In this document: piece after piece, positions 37,803 through 49,299 of the stretch
Position numbering within the stretch: position 1 is the stretch's first letter
How the letters are laid out: each line of letters starts with the position of its first letter
The notes under the pieces: model-generated
Databases searched by the model: none
What the model was told of the DNA's origin: nothing
Seen by the model: the letters and a program-made list of their open reading frames with translations, nothing else
NCBI GenBank assembly: GCA_009809945.1
Contig: WTPW01002207.1
Coordinates: 1-64,000 of the forward strand
Source of the DNA: Gigaspora margarita
Lineage: Eukaryota; Glomeromycota; Glomeromycetes; Diversisporales; Gigasporaceae
DNA length: 64,000 nt
Direction: 5' to 3'
Position numbers and translations under genes: made by a program

Positions 37803-38020
37803 TAAGCAGTGGTCATTTCCGATTTTTACTGCTGCCCTGCCTAGTGAGGTGCGTGAGTGTAACCCGGGTCACCATAAGGAGAGGTTGCGAATACAAATAA
37901 AATTCAAAATTTGAAAATTTTACTTTGTATTTACAAAGATGCTCTCCTTAATAAACCCGGGCAGCACTTGACGCATCCCACAAGGTAGGACTGCTGTTAA
38001 AAATCGAAAAAGACCACTAC
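37803..38020. mobile_element. CAGTGGTC-type MITE, 218 bp, 8-bp target duplication and empty site
   Basis: The arms pair through GCAGTGGTCATTTCCGATTT on the left and AAATCGAAAAAGACCACTAC on the right, and further in through CCCGGGT and AAGGAGAG. TATTTGCG lies on both sides (37795-37802 and 38021-38028). The paralogous block at 44920-44940 reads through with one copy of ATATTTGCGCATATGA and no insert. Confidence 0.9.
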
Positions 38021-38503
38021 TATTTGCGCATATGACGTGCTCACTAAAATGTATTTGACAATGCATGCAACTTTATTCGATTATAATTAATAAAAACTAC
38101 CGGATACACATATTTAACATTGAATACTTGCCAATTTAGATCATCGTAAGCAGAAAGAACGAATAAACGCTATCGAATTTAATTAATTTTCCTGAAGAAT
38201 GTGATACATTTTGAAAAAGAAAATGTTAAATTGGGAAGAAAATTGGATTATCCTATTGATAAAAAAATTATACATCAATTTATGAATTAAGTTGTACCAA
38301 AAATATTTACAAATTTCTATTTAAACACCAAAGAATTGCACTGCCAAATTTTAACACTCGATACTTATCTCTATTGCCATCCTACTATACTTTATCCTTC
38401 TAAATCGATTTTCATTCTCCTAATAAATACATTCCTTGCACTAAATTTTATTTTTCTTTCCGACAATTGAAACTCATATAAAAGAATTTCTGGGAAATTC
38501 ATT

Positions 38504-38768
38504 ATGGAATTACGTACATATTTTGTTCTATTAATCATCATTTCTATTATCTCTTCTATTGCTTCCGCAATTCCGGTGGCCTTTCACAATAAACATGAAC
38601 TTATACATGAAAATAACAATAAATATGAATATGGTCAAAGTAAGTGTTCTTAATCCTGAAACTTATATAATGATTCTTAAGGATAACATATTTTTTCTCT
38701 TTTAATTAGCCTATCATCATAATGAAAGTCCTGATTCTGACCCATGGTGTACTGTCGATGAATGTTAA
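38504..38768 (+). CDS. Small secreted peptide precursor, copy A, C-terminal CTVDEC
   Basis: Two exons, 38504-38639 and 38710-38768, GT-AG intron of 70 bp (GTAAGT donor); 64 residues. Residues 1-22 are a clear signal peptide (hydrophobic LLIIISIISS core, cleavage likely after SIASA before IPVAF). The mature part, about 42 residues, is rich in His, Asn and Lys and ends DPWCTVDEC, with its only two cysteines at C-x4-C and the second at the very end. A paralogue at 45401-45677 keeps the intron position, signal peptide and C-terminus while the surrounding DNA has drifted, which argues for a working gene. I do not recognise the family. A small disulfide-looped signal or effector peptide is an inference; no toxin or enzyme motif is seen. 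Confidence 0.8.
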
Positions 38769-40349
38769 CTGAATTGGATCATTTACAAAGAAAAAAGTAG
38801 AACATTCATTCATTATATATATGAATTCCACAATTTACAAACTTTTTATTCCAAATGTAATTTAATATTGCGTATAAAACTTATTCATATTAGTAGGATA
38901 TAATACTGGAAGAACTTTGTGTTGATCACAGACATGCATTATTTCAATTAGTCGATATAATAAATTTCAGATAAATAATTAAAATTTGCTAATATTTCTT
39001 TTTTTAAAATAGAACTTTAGATTTTTTATTTGCAATAAACTGTCTGTTACTTTTTAAAATAAAGCGCCAAGAAGCCTTTATTTGCCTTTAACCTGTTGAA
39101 TAAAGTTGTAAATTTTTTTATTTATTTATTTATTTATTTTTTTTTTTTGAAAAAGAAATATTAGTTCACTCATAACATTGATTATGGAGATTGTTATATT
39201 GTATATTATTGCAAATTTGAAAACATGTAATTATTTTACATTCAAATTTTTGAAAAATTGAAAATGGGATAAATTGCTGACTTTATTACATGATTGCATT
39301 TGAAAAGCTTCATAATTAATATTGAGTTAAACATAAGAAAATTAATACCTCACGTTCTCGAATAGAGAACTTATTAAAAAAATTATGATCATTAAAGAAG
39401 AGCTATAATCAATAGAAAGTCAATCAAATATTCAAGATCAAAAAATGTCTAAAAAGTTGATTGACCAATTCAACTATGAAACTGCCCTTCATCAGGAAGT
39501 TTTAAAATCAATAATCAACTCGTTGTCTAATTTAAAAGAATAAATATTGTACCTTTAAAAATAATCATTACAATATACAACTAGATATTTAATTACTTAG
39601 ATAAATAGCATTTTATACATTGTATATTGATATTTTATACATTGCAATATTCAACGAAGCCCCCGTTTTTCAATGCTTTTTTAGATTGATTAACCCAGGT
39701 TAATTATCTAAATTTATTATTTTTTTTATAACTTCGTGAGGTTGGCACTTTAAGGTGTAGTATAGGAGTCACTGTTTGCCCAATTCCCCGAATGTTATTC
39801 CTCGATAGCAGGGCCACGTAAAAATTTGGATATTATTTATATGATTTACAAATTTCTATAAAAATCCAAATTTTCACGTGGCCCTACTCGATAGGCCCAA
39901 CATCACATAGGATTAGGGTTAGCATTTAATAGTTGCCGGCATATATTTTTTTAGCAAATTGTCACCTTGTGCGATGTCAAATAGGGGAAATACCTTTTGG
40001 GGATCGTGCTGTAACTGGAGTTACATAATTATTACCAATCAATTTGTAATTTTTAATCACAATAACTAACTAGAGATGCACTTAAGTTTCGGGGAGTGAG
40101 AGTAGAATTTATGTATTTGAGGATGTGATAGGTGCGATAAGAATTTTAGTTATTATATATTTATAATCGCATCTTTTGAAACTATCTTAAATTTATGATA
40201 TAATATATGATAGATATTACGAGTTAAATTATTTGGTTAATATTTATTGCTATGTTTAAAAGATATAGTTTAAAATAAATTTAATGATAAAATGTATGTA
40301 AGGTTGATAATTTCATTAGTTTTATTGTTTTGGAGGCTCAGTCTAATAG
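38769..40349. other. 3' region of peptide gene A and gene-free stretch
   Basis: Up to 39540 it is duplicated in block B. It includes a short coding-like remnant (39450-39540, KKLIDQFNYETALHQEVLKS) whose counterpart lies at 46230-46310. A (TTTA)n run lies at 39118-39140. The rest shows only the small element at 39809-39886. Confidence 0.5.
39809..39886. mobile_element. CAGGGCC MITE, 78 bp, 8-bp target duplication
   Basis: Starts CAGGGCCACGTAAAAATTTG and ends CAAATTTTCACGTGGCCCTA, flanked by CTCGATAG on both sides (39801-39808 and 39887-39894). CAGGG ends and an 8-bp duplication are characteristic of hAT elements. Very short; non-autonomous. Confidence 0.9.
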
Positions 40350-41345
40350 TTATATTTTGTGGTTGATATGTGATAAACTGGACTTTGTTTTCGGCTCTTT
40401 AATACTTTTTAATTTATCAGTAAGCATTGTAATTACAGCCGAAAACAAAGTCCTTAAGTCCTCTTGAATTGCATCATCGCCTATGTCAGAATTGCTTAGA
40501 CGTATGCATATGGGCTCGGACGCCCTGCTGTCCGACGTTACCATGGTGATAAAACCACTTCTCACCAGTGGTAACAAGCCCATACACATACTCTAATTCT
40601 CTATGTTTTCTTTTTTTATTTCTTTCGTTGTTCGTCTATATAATGTATTGGGATTTTTTGTTTTTAATGGAAATTTTTAAAAGTAGTAACCATATTAGTT
40701 ACTGTTAGATTCTAGCGATTTCTTATACGTTTTAATTCGACTATATTCAAAGATAAATTTTTACCTGCATGCACTTTGGGGTTGAATCAGGTTCTGACAG
40801 AACCCGTTCTTTATATAGTACCAGAGAGGTCATATTCTTTGCGTACTGTAATATTTTCAGACCTCGAAAATGTAGATACAATGCCACGTAAGATCACGTT
40901 GGCAAAGTCTGATCTTTCACTTTCATTAGCACAATAATCTATTGTGCTAGTTGTTTGAAAGATTTGCTTTAAAAAAAAGAAAGCTTTAATTATTATTTGA
41001 TATATATTATGCAACCAGAAAATAAAACTATTATTAGGATGTAAATGTAATACCTTAATTTGCTCAACCGTGAAGTTTAATTGTTTCTCAAAATCGTTAG
41101 GTGGTATTGTATCTAAGCTGTTTGTAGTTATAAAAATATTTAAAAATTATAACAAAATTAAAAATAATAAATAAATGCAAATAAATTTATTATATTACTT
41201 ACGTATATTTAGTTTCGGAAGCTCATTGAGTCTTGTAACACTTATCCCAAATATGTTTTCAATTTGGGATAAGTGCTTGTAAGAGGAAAATGGTTGACTC
41301 GAAGAGCTTGATACGTTTATGGTTCTTGAAGTTTCTAATTAATTA
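40350..41345 (-). pseudogene. Relic of a multi-exon gene of an expanded, unrecognised family
   Basis: On the minus strand several exon-like blocks follow in order. About 41203-41345 holds SYKHLSQIENIFGISVTRL; 41054-41112 (IPPNDFEKQLNFTVEQIK) has fitting GT-AG borders; 40800-40966 starts after an AG with IDYCANESERSDFANVILRG; 40350-40610 contains VYGLVTTGEKW and ICIRLSNSDIGDDAIQEDL. The wording resembles a large lineage-specific family in Rhizophagus-type fungi whose function I cannot state with confidence. The later blocks do not share one frame and no start was found, so it looks broken in a few places. Confidence 0.5.
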
Positions 41346-41639
41346 TTTGATACATTTGTATTTATAAAATGCAAAAAATCATTTCCGATATTGAATTGCA
41401 CTTTAAACTAATTGCATACCTATACCAAAATTTTCAATTTCGATTTTTTCCTCTCCTATATGTATTAAATAAAAATTTTGTATGTTATATTTTAGTTTTA
41501 ATAATAAAAAAGAATGAATTTAATAATTTTGCGCATGTGCGCTGTAGCGCACCTCATATGATTTGGTGTAACGTGAAATCAAAACAACAAAAATAACCCG
41601 TTGGTTGTTTGATAGTTAGGATTAGGGTGAGGTTAGAAT

Positions 41640-41790
41640 GGTGTGTAGGCGAGAAAAGGGGTTTTATAGTAAAATTTTGCAAGGAATTTTTTTTGTTAGA
41701 GCACGAAGAGTGGTTTCATAAGCAAAATTATGAACCACAGGCGATTTTTTAAAAGATCGCTATTTTTTCTCGATTTCACGTCACACCTGA
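41640..41790. repeat. Dispersed repeat shared with 6655-6830
   Basis: Both places have AGGAATTTTTTTTGTTAG, then a GTTTCATAA segment, a TTTTTTAAAA stretch and a closing TTTCACGT with ACACCTGAT nearby, each downstream of a TTAGGGT-like run. A diverged dispersed repeat; class unknown. Confidence 0.55.
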
Positions 41791-41895
41791 TCCTACGATC
41801 TGATTGGTTTATCAGATGGGTGCGTTACAACGCATATGCGCTAAATTACATAAACCAAAAAGAATAGTCTTTTTAAATGCTAGCTATCATAGCTT

Positions 41896-42317
41896 TCACC
41901 AATTTTGCCAACATTTGTTTCGCCAACATCCATTTCTCAACAGCCATTTTATTGATAGCCCATTCATTGACAGCCCATTTCCTCGAAACTCTTTCCTCAG
42001 CAGCTTATTTCCCTGACACACATCCCAGATCTATCTCACAGATAGCCAATTCTACTGACAGCTATTCATAAACAGTTATTTTACCAATAGTTATTTCACT
42101 GGTAAATTGTCCCGATTAAGAGTTAGAGTTGTGCTGTTTATCCTTAGCATTGACTAAAGGCAATCGTTGACAAACAGCTATCATCGAATCTACCAAACTA
42201 GGATGGGTTGTTGAGAAGTTAAAGATTTGGAAGTTGCGCTGTCAGATAAATAAAATCAGGAAATTGGGCTATCGAGAAATAAGGTTGTCGGGAAAATGGC
42301 AGTCAGGAAATTGGTGT
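41896..42317. mobile_element. Foldback element built of GACAGCCATTT-like repeats, about 420 bp
   Basis: The left half repeats short units such as CAACAGCCATTT and TGACAGCCCATTT. The right half carries the complement (GAAATTGGGCTATCGAG, AAATGGCAGTCAGGAAATTGG). The ends pair as CACCAATTTTGCC with the right-hand AAATTGGTG. No open frame of note. Confidence 0.6.
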
Positions 42318-42327
42318 TAATTAATGA

Positions 42328-42870
42328 TGCTTGACGAAACTATTTTCGCATTAACGAAATGGGTTTCGTTTGACGAAACCTTGACGATTGACGAACTACA
42401 ATTGATTGACGAAACTACAATTGATTGACGAAACTACAATTGATTGACGAATCTCTTGACAAACTTAATTTGGCCAATAAAATATTAAATTGTAGCTGTC
42501 CATCTTTCAACAATCTCCTCTATAACACATCCGGATATTCCGAATCTCTGTTATTTCTTATAAAGTTTCTTCCGTCGGTCTTTCTTCGTCGGACCGATCG
42601 ATATCTCCGGGTGAATAATGTAAATCATCGATAATTTCGGATAAAGATGTCAAAAAAAAATAAAAAATAAAAAAATAGAAATGATGATGAACAAAAAAAT
42701 TAAATTCACATGGACCAATTAATTTCCATAACTAGTCTTCAACGACATCTGAAGAATAAATCACTTTTTTTTAAAAATTTTCTTACATTTGTCATATAAA
42801 ATTTATGTTTCATCATGAGTTTCGTAATTCTTCACGAGTTTCGTCATTCGTCATTCGTCAAAATTGGTAC
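42328..42870. mobile_element. GACGAAA-type element, incomplete, with tandem ACAATTGATTGACGAAACT
   Basis: The left end TAATGATGCTTGACGAAAC matches the family end seen at 49568-49680. Inside are three tandem copies of a 19-bp unit (42405-42452), and related TTTCGTCATTCGTCA motifs recur at 42820-42860. No intact right terminus was found, so it is truncated or rearranged. Confidence 0.55.
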
Positions 42871-42887
42871 CAAATCAATTTATCATA

Positions 42888-43139
42888 TGGGATCTTTGCT
42901 AGGAAAATCACCCTTTGGCATTTTCTGATCTGGCTAATTCGGAAGAACTTGGATAATATACAAGTTTTTATTTGCATGCAAATAACCTTTTGACTTTATT
43001 GAATCTAAAGCTTATTTGATGAACCATTTAATCAATAAAGTCAAGAATAATTTGCATGCAAATAAAAACCCGTATGTTTATTAGTCTATATTAGTCGATC
43101 AGAAAATGTCGAAGGGCGATTTTCCTAGCAAAGATCCCA
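42888..43139. mobile_element. TGGGATCTTTGC MITE, 252 bp
   Basis: The left arm begins TGGGATCTTTGCTAGGAAAA and pairs with the right arm ending TTTTCCTAGCAAAGATCCCA. Inner arms pair through TTATTTGCATGCAAATAA. TATCATA flanks both sides (42881-42887 and 43140-43146), a 7-bp match, perhaps 8 with one mismatch. Non-coding. Confidence 0.85.
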
Positions 43140-43146
43140 TATCATA

Positions 43147-43740
43147 CAAAAAAAAATAGCCTTGATGATTAATATTTAAATTTTAAATTTGCTTTTGAAC
43201 CTTACCTCTATCGTTGTTAATGCTTTTCTTTTATAATCGGAATTTTTTTTGCAATAAGCCTTAGATACTGTTTATACGCTTCATTTTCAATCTTTTTCTT
43301 GATTTTTAAATATTTATAATGTTTTCTACAATATAAATAAAAAAAAATTAAAAAACTATTATATAGATTTAAATTACAAATTTAAAAATATAATAAATAC
43401 TTACTCTTTTGGCGTGTTTTCTTTATTATGTTTCATTTTACTTAAGAATGATAGAAGTAAAAAGGGTAGTATAATATGAAAAATGAAAAAAGATAGATGA
43501 TAAAGGATAGTTGTGTTTGCAAATTTGTGTGTATATATACGAAAACTTTTTCAAATTTTTCAGGACAGAATTTGTTAATTTGGGAGTCTTGGTATTGATG
43601 GCATGTTTTTTAGGTGGCTTGTATGTGTTACGATGACGGGTCTGTGACGTGACCCCGCGACTAGTGATTTAAACCGGCTAATGCAGCCGCAGCTAAGCCG
43701 GCTTAGCCAGCTAAGCCAGCCGAATTAGATAAAATTATTT
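43147..43740. other. Gene-free stretch with a GC-rich palindromic patch
   Basis: At about 43670-43725 there is a CCGGCTTAGCCAGCTAAGCC-type patch, much more GC-rich than its surroundings, with local dyad symmetry (TAAGCCGGCTTA). Nothing else was recognised. Confidence 0.45.
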
Positions 43741-43799
43741 ACTATCTATGCATTTTATTGGACAATCCAGTGGAGCCCAGTTTCCAGTGCAACACTACT

Positions 43800-46320
43800 A
43801 CTTTACGTTGGTTAATTGATAAATTGGAAATCATTGCTATATTATTTTGTTCCGGAATATTGTAGTAACACACTACTAGGTAATGTACAATATATACCGT
43901 CGTCACAAGGATATAATTAGCAAATTTGCTTAATAAAAGTTAGAAATTTAGATTTAATTCGAGTTAATAAGTGGTTTTTATATAGGCTTGTTATATTTAC
44001 AATTTCAACCTTTCGTGAGGTCACATCAGCTATCTTGTCTTAAAAATTTTAGCCAACCACATTTTGATAAATTGTGGAATAAATCATTTTTTCCAGATCA
44101 TAAAATGCAGCAAAATAAAAGTGTGTATTGGCTACGGACCTGCCCTAAAACTTATTTAAAATTTAATTGTAAACTAACCATAAAAACATATAAATAATTA
44201 TATTCGAAAATGGTATTTATAATGACAATATTGTTACAGTATAATGCATTTAAACTATTTTCACTACTTAAAAAATTGAACTTCAACCTATTAATCTAGG
44301 TATTTAAGAATACCTTAAATTAAAGGAAACGTACATTAAAAATTTAATAAAAAAAATAACGAGTCAACACAAATTTATTATTAAAGAACCTATAAAATTG
44401 TGATAAGGCAATTCTATTTACCGGTAGATCACCAAAAATAGAAACTTGTATTGAATTTGCGAATATAAATTTTAAGAATTAATCCAAGAATTTGATTTGA
44501 ATAGAATAAACTATTTCAAGTCTGAATTTATCAATTAAGTTTTAATTTATTACGTTCACAATCAAAGAGATACGTTAAAGTATTGCAGTATTTATCTGTT
44601 AATCAGAAATCGATTTATAAAATTACAAAGCTTCAAACAAAATTGTTTTTCTTATTCCGAAATTGAGTCACGAATTCTAAATTCTGAAGTACACAATTTT
44701 GAAACCTTACTTTCTACGTAGTTATAACGGTAGATTACAGAAAATGTAAAACATCCCTGCATTTTAGTCATGAAATTTATTCAATGCTGCGCTCAAGTTT
44801 TAATTTTAAAACAATTTTTGATTAGTGTTATTTTTAGAATCGATTATATTATATTATTAGTAAGCCTTTAATTTTATTAATCGGCATTTATTCATTAAAA
44901 AAAAAAAAAAGGCATAAATATTTGCGCATATGATTTGTTCATACAAATGATGCATGCAACTTTATTCGAGTCAATTAATAAATACGGGTACATATGTTTA
45001 GCATTGAATGCTTGCCAAATCTAAATCATCGTAAGACAGAAAGGAACGAATAAACGCTACTTAATTTAATTAATTTTCCCGAAACAATGAATACAATTAG
45101 AAAAAGGAAATTTAAATTGTAAAGAAAATTGGATTATTCAATTGATAAAAAATTTTATATCAATTTGCGAAATTAAGTTGTACCAAATGTTTACACTTTT
45201 CTATTTAAACACCAATTTCCAAAATTTTAACTCTCGATACTTGGTCTATCTCTACTGGCATCCAACTATACCTTATCCATTTAAATCATTTTCACTCTCC
45301 TTATACAGTATTCTCCTTGCACTCAATTGGATTAATTGTATTTTATTTATTATTTTTTTTCGGCAATTAAAACTCATAAAAGAATTTCTGAGAAATCATT
45401 ATGAAATTACATATATATATTGTTTTATTAATCATCATGGCTATCATCTCTTCTATTGCTTCCGCAATTCCGGTGGGCTTTCACAATAAAAATAATAAAC
45501 GTGAATATAAACATGAAAATGAACATAAATATGAATATGGTCAAAGTAAGTTTTTCTAATCTTGAAAATTTATAGAATGATTCTAAAGGATAACATAACT
45601 TTTCTCTTTTCTGACTAGCCTATAAACTCGCAAGTCCTGGTAGTGACGATCCAGGGTGTACTATCAAGGAATGTTAACTGAATTTGATCATTTACAAGAA
45701 AAACAAACAATCATTCATTATATATATGAATTCACAATTTACAAATTTTTACTCCAAATGTAATTTTAATAATGCGTGTAAGCTTTAATTTTATATTAGT
45801 AGGATTTAATACTGGCAGAAACTTTGTGTTGATCACAGACATTTTTTTAATTAGTCGATATAATTTTAATAAGTAATTAAAATTTGCCAACATACTTGTT
45901 TTTTTAAAAATTAGAACTTTAGATTTTTTTTATTTGCAAGAAACTGTCTACTACTATTTAGATTAAAGCGTCAAAGTCTCTTATTGAGCCTTTTAACCTG
46001 TTGAATAAAGTTATAAATTTTTTTTATTGCAAATTAGAAAAATGCGTAATTATTTTACAATCAAATTTTTGGAATAATTACTGACTTTATTACATGGTTT
46101 CATTTGAAATACTCATAATTAATATTGAGTTAAACATAATAAAATCTTGAAGAAATTAATACTCTACGCTCTTGAATAGAAAATCTATTAAAAAAGATTA
46201 TGATCAGAGTAAAGAAGAACTACTATCAATAGAAAGTCAATCAAAAATTCAAGATCAAATATCCAAAAAGTTGATTGATCGATTCGACTATAAACTGCTA
46301 ATTTCGTATAAGAGTCACAT
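43800..46320. repeat. Duplicated block B (3' two-thirds) with secreted-peptide gene
   Basis: Collinear with 36790-39540 of block A. The missing 5' third of the block is found separately at 49300-50290. The tail retains a degenerate coding-like stretch (46172-46310, SIESQSKIQDQISKKLIDRF) shared with block A. Confidence 0.78.
45401..45677 (+). CDS. Small secreted peptide precursor, copy B, C-terminal CTIKEC
   Basis: Two exons, 45401-45545 and 45619-45677, GT-AG intron of 73 bp; 67 residues. The signal peptide has the same LLII...IISSIASA core and the same IPV(A/G)FHNK mature start as copy A. Differences include a KR dibasic pair (NNKREYKHEN), a possible Kex2-type site absent in copy A, and Gly in place of Trp before the first Cys (DDPGCTIKEC). 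The C-x4-C-stop ending, the intron phase (1) and the KYEYGQT junction are kept. Function unknown; a secreted signalling or host-interaction peptide is inference. Confidence 0.8.
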
Positions 46321-47653
46321 AATGATTACCAATCAAATTACGATTAGTGAAAATATTCTCTAATAATTTACTATTCGTATTAATGTAGAACAAGAAAATT
46401 TGCCTGTTCATATTATTTTTAAAAATTTTGAATAAAATCTGAAGTTTGTTCCAGTGGTTATTAATAATCAAAATTTTATGTCTCAACAATTTACCGTACC
46501 ATTCCGAAAATAAGCACAACCCCTCTACCTAATTTTTTAATTTCCAAAACTCTCATTACAATTTCCACTAATCTGAGATTAAAAAATTGGGTACGAAGTA
46601 GTTAAGTTTGGGATCTAAGTCAAAATTCTCAGGGCCCTGAAAACCTTATATAACAGAATTTACCGTATTCTGTCGAAAATAAACACCTCAGCCCCCAATT
46701 TTTTTAAATGTCAGATTAGCGGACAACGAAATGAGATCTTTAACAAATTTATTCCTGCTAATCTGGAATTTAAAAAATGGTTAGAAGACGTGGTGCTTAT
46801 TTGCGGCAGAATACGGTATATATAATCTAGATTAGGTTTTATAAACTTTCATCTCATTCTAAAATTGCTTCCAAATTCTATGATCATTACAGCAATAACC
46901 ACTGGCGTAATGATAATCATTCAAATCATAAATTTTGATTTTAGCTAAATACTTTTATATAATATGTATTTTAAATTCTATTTTATGAAGTGTTTTAAAT
47001 TATTAAAAAGTTTTAGAGTAATAAAAGTTTAAATTCTTTATGTTAAAATTTTATTATAAATTTTTTTTTTAAAAAAAATTTTAAAAGTTTATAGTATGTT
47101 TTAAAGATAAATTGACAATTTCCTTTATACACTGTGAATACACATTCGGAATATATCTATCGCTAATATTACTCATCCCGATAACTATAAATTGCTGCAT
47201 TTTATTCGAAATCAAAATCTCGGATTAACTATTAAAAATTTGTGTTTGCAAGTTCTTCTATTTTTTGATTTATAGCGTTTTGCAAAAAGATGTGACCCGG
47301 TGATTTTTTTAATGATGATGGCTGAGAATCACTGAGATTCCAAATTGTCTGTTACTTTATATTTCGATTTGTTACGTTTATATTTCTTTGAAATCAGTTT
47401 ATCATAATTCTTAAAATCTCAAAAAATCTAAAATCTCCGATTTTCACACGACAGAGGTTACATCTTTTTACAAAGCGCAATAAATATAATTGCCTTCTCA
47501 TAATTCCATTGGTAATTTGTGCTGATTCGTTATTTTTTTTTTTAAAAAAAAAAACTTTCAATGGATGTTATCGTTATAATACATTGTCAAATATAATTAT
47601 CTAGTGGCGCTTTTATAATCTGATACAAAAATTGACATATTTATTTCCGATTA

Positions 47654-47810
47654 CAGTCAACCCCTATATAATCACCCCTTATAAGCACAAACCTCTCTCT
47701 TCATCACATTAGTATTTAAGAAAAAAATTACTATTAAACTTATAAAAATATATCCCTTCATAAGCACAATTCTTTATAAGCACATTTTTTAAAAACATCC
47801 TTAAGCAACC
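47654..47810. mobile_element. Solo left end of a pogo-like element
   Basis: CAGTCAACCCCTATATAATC after a TA, followed by further ATAAGCACA motifs, closely matches the left end of 16124-17304. No matching right end was found downstream, so it is truncated. Confidence 0.65.
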
Positions 47811-48709
47811 AAAATATGATTATAAAGAAGGATGACTAAATTTTTTAAGATATTATAATAAATGTATCATGAGTTCGACTCCTTTATTTGCGCGTTTAAT
47901 GGTCTATAAAGAAAAAAAAAATAATTTCACAATTTATCCAAATGTATTTGGTTGAAAATTTTCAATATCGCAACAAAAGAACACATATATCTTGTTATAG
48001 CTTATAGTTGAGATGTGACTCTAACACTGATTCGAATTACTTTGCTTTTCAAATTACTGTGATCAGCAAATGATCACCTATCGCTAGTGTCACAAATCGT
48101 GATTTGTGACCTTAGAAGATTCAATTTTCTTTTCTATTATTGCTTCAATTAGATCGTCTCTTTCCAACTTAGCATAAATAATTTTCTTTCGATTCATTAA
48201 AAGTCCTAAGTGGAAACTTGTATATACTTGTTGGTTAAAATATGATCGTCCCCTTTTACTCAATTTGTATAGCACGTTCAACGTTTTAGCGCGTATATGC
48301 GTGAAATTTGCTTGGCTTAAAATTTAATGGAATCAGCACACTAAACGTGCTGGACAACACAACGTGTTAGGTAGCACGTTAATATGTCATAATAAATTTA
48401 AATGTATATAAACGAACGAATTTGACTTCAATAAAGGCAGAGAGTTTCCCTTTCATTTTACCATAAAATTAATAAAGGAAGTAAGCTAATGTAGTGCTGA
48501 AGGGACCTTTATACTTATTTCTAGTAACTATTAGAGTTAAATCGGTGTGTCCCTAATATAATAGTTACATTAATACAGGCCGATTTTTAACATCTGTTAT
48601 CGTTAAAGTTAGAAATATAACTAATCGGCCTTGCCATTATTTCCCTACCGCGTGAGAATATATGTATAAATATATTTTTTTTATAAATTGCCAAAGTATA
48701 ATATTCATT

Positions 48710-48882
48710 GTCGCGACTGAAGCTTGAAATCAGGGACCTCGATTCAAAAATATAAACCCTACTAAAATCCACTTATACTCTTTTATTATCAAAACCTTAA
48801 TCTAACTATTTAAAAGAGGCTAAAAAAATGCACCCAAACATTTCATTTTAAAATAATTAAAATTTCAAGCTTCAGCCGCAAC
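48710..48882. mobile_element. GACTGAAGCTTGAAAT MITE, 173 bp
   Basis: Starts GTCGCGACTGAAGCTTGAAA and ends with TTTCAAGCTTCAGCCGCAAC. Flanks TATTCATT and ATTTCATT match at 7 of 8 positions when read as an aged 8-bp duplication. The ends and an inner ACTAAAATCCACTTATACTC stretch relate it to 13344-13567. Confidence 0.78.
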
Positions 48883-49299
48883 ATTTCATTATTATATAGG
48901 TTTTCGGTTGGTTGACCAATCAACAAAATTTTAACTTTTTTTTATTTTTTTTTAACTATATTCATAAGTCTTGAACGAAGGAATCTTATTAATAACCCGT
49001 TTATTTTCAATGTTCGAAGCGATTTTTGTATTCTATAGACAAATAAGATTCGAAAATAGTTTAAATTAACCGAGCAAATTTTGGGATACCTTCTTTCAAA
49101 GGTCAAAACAACAAATGATAATTAAACTTTATTAGGATAAAAATTGATTACTAATAGACTAATAAATTTTTTTAATCAATCATAGATTTGCATTTTGCTA
49201 TTACTGTATTAAAAATCACTGATTCACAGATTCATCGTGATGTGTAGTAATTTAAAAGCGCAGTAATTATCGATACGTTTTGTCCAGATTTTTAAGGGA

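Larger units (their letters stand above)
35570..39540. repeat. Duplicated block A (fullest copy) with secreted-peptide gene
   Basis: The 5' part (35570-36790) aligns with 49300-50290, and the 3' part (36790-39540) aligns with 43800-46320, same orientation. Shared landmarks include GATCACCAAAAATAGAAA, GATAAATTNTGGAAT, the peptide gene and its 3' region with GTTGAATAAAGTT. Divergence is substantial, so the duplication is not recent. Confidence 0.78.
46330..49299. other. Gene-free stretch between block B and block C
   Basis: No exon was recognised. About 46450-46810 holds related GAAAATAAGCACA and CCAATTTTTT segments in both orientations, a probable degraded inverted-repeat element. A lone pogo-like end is at 47654 and a MITE at 48710-48882. 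Confidence 0.5.

Noticed and set aside
38710-38768. Identification of the DPWCTVDEC ending as an alpha-type mating pheromone
   Set aside because: Ascomycete alpha-pheromones also have WC...C, but usually with a longer loop with GQ, several repeats and Kex2 sites. Here there is one copy, a shorter loop and no GQ, and the paralogue lacks the Trp. Only a loose analogy.
46172-46363. Independent 63-codon gene
   Set aside because: It aligns with a non-open stretch in block A (about 39390-39540), so it is more likely a shared remnant than a gene.
47654-47810. Complete pogo-like element
   Set aside because: No matching right terminus with a TA flank was found downstream.
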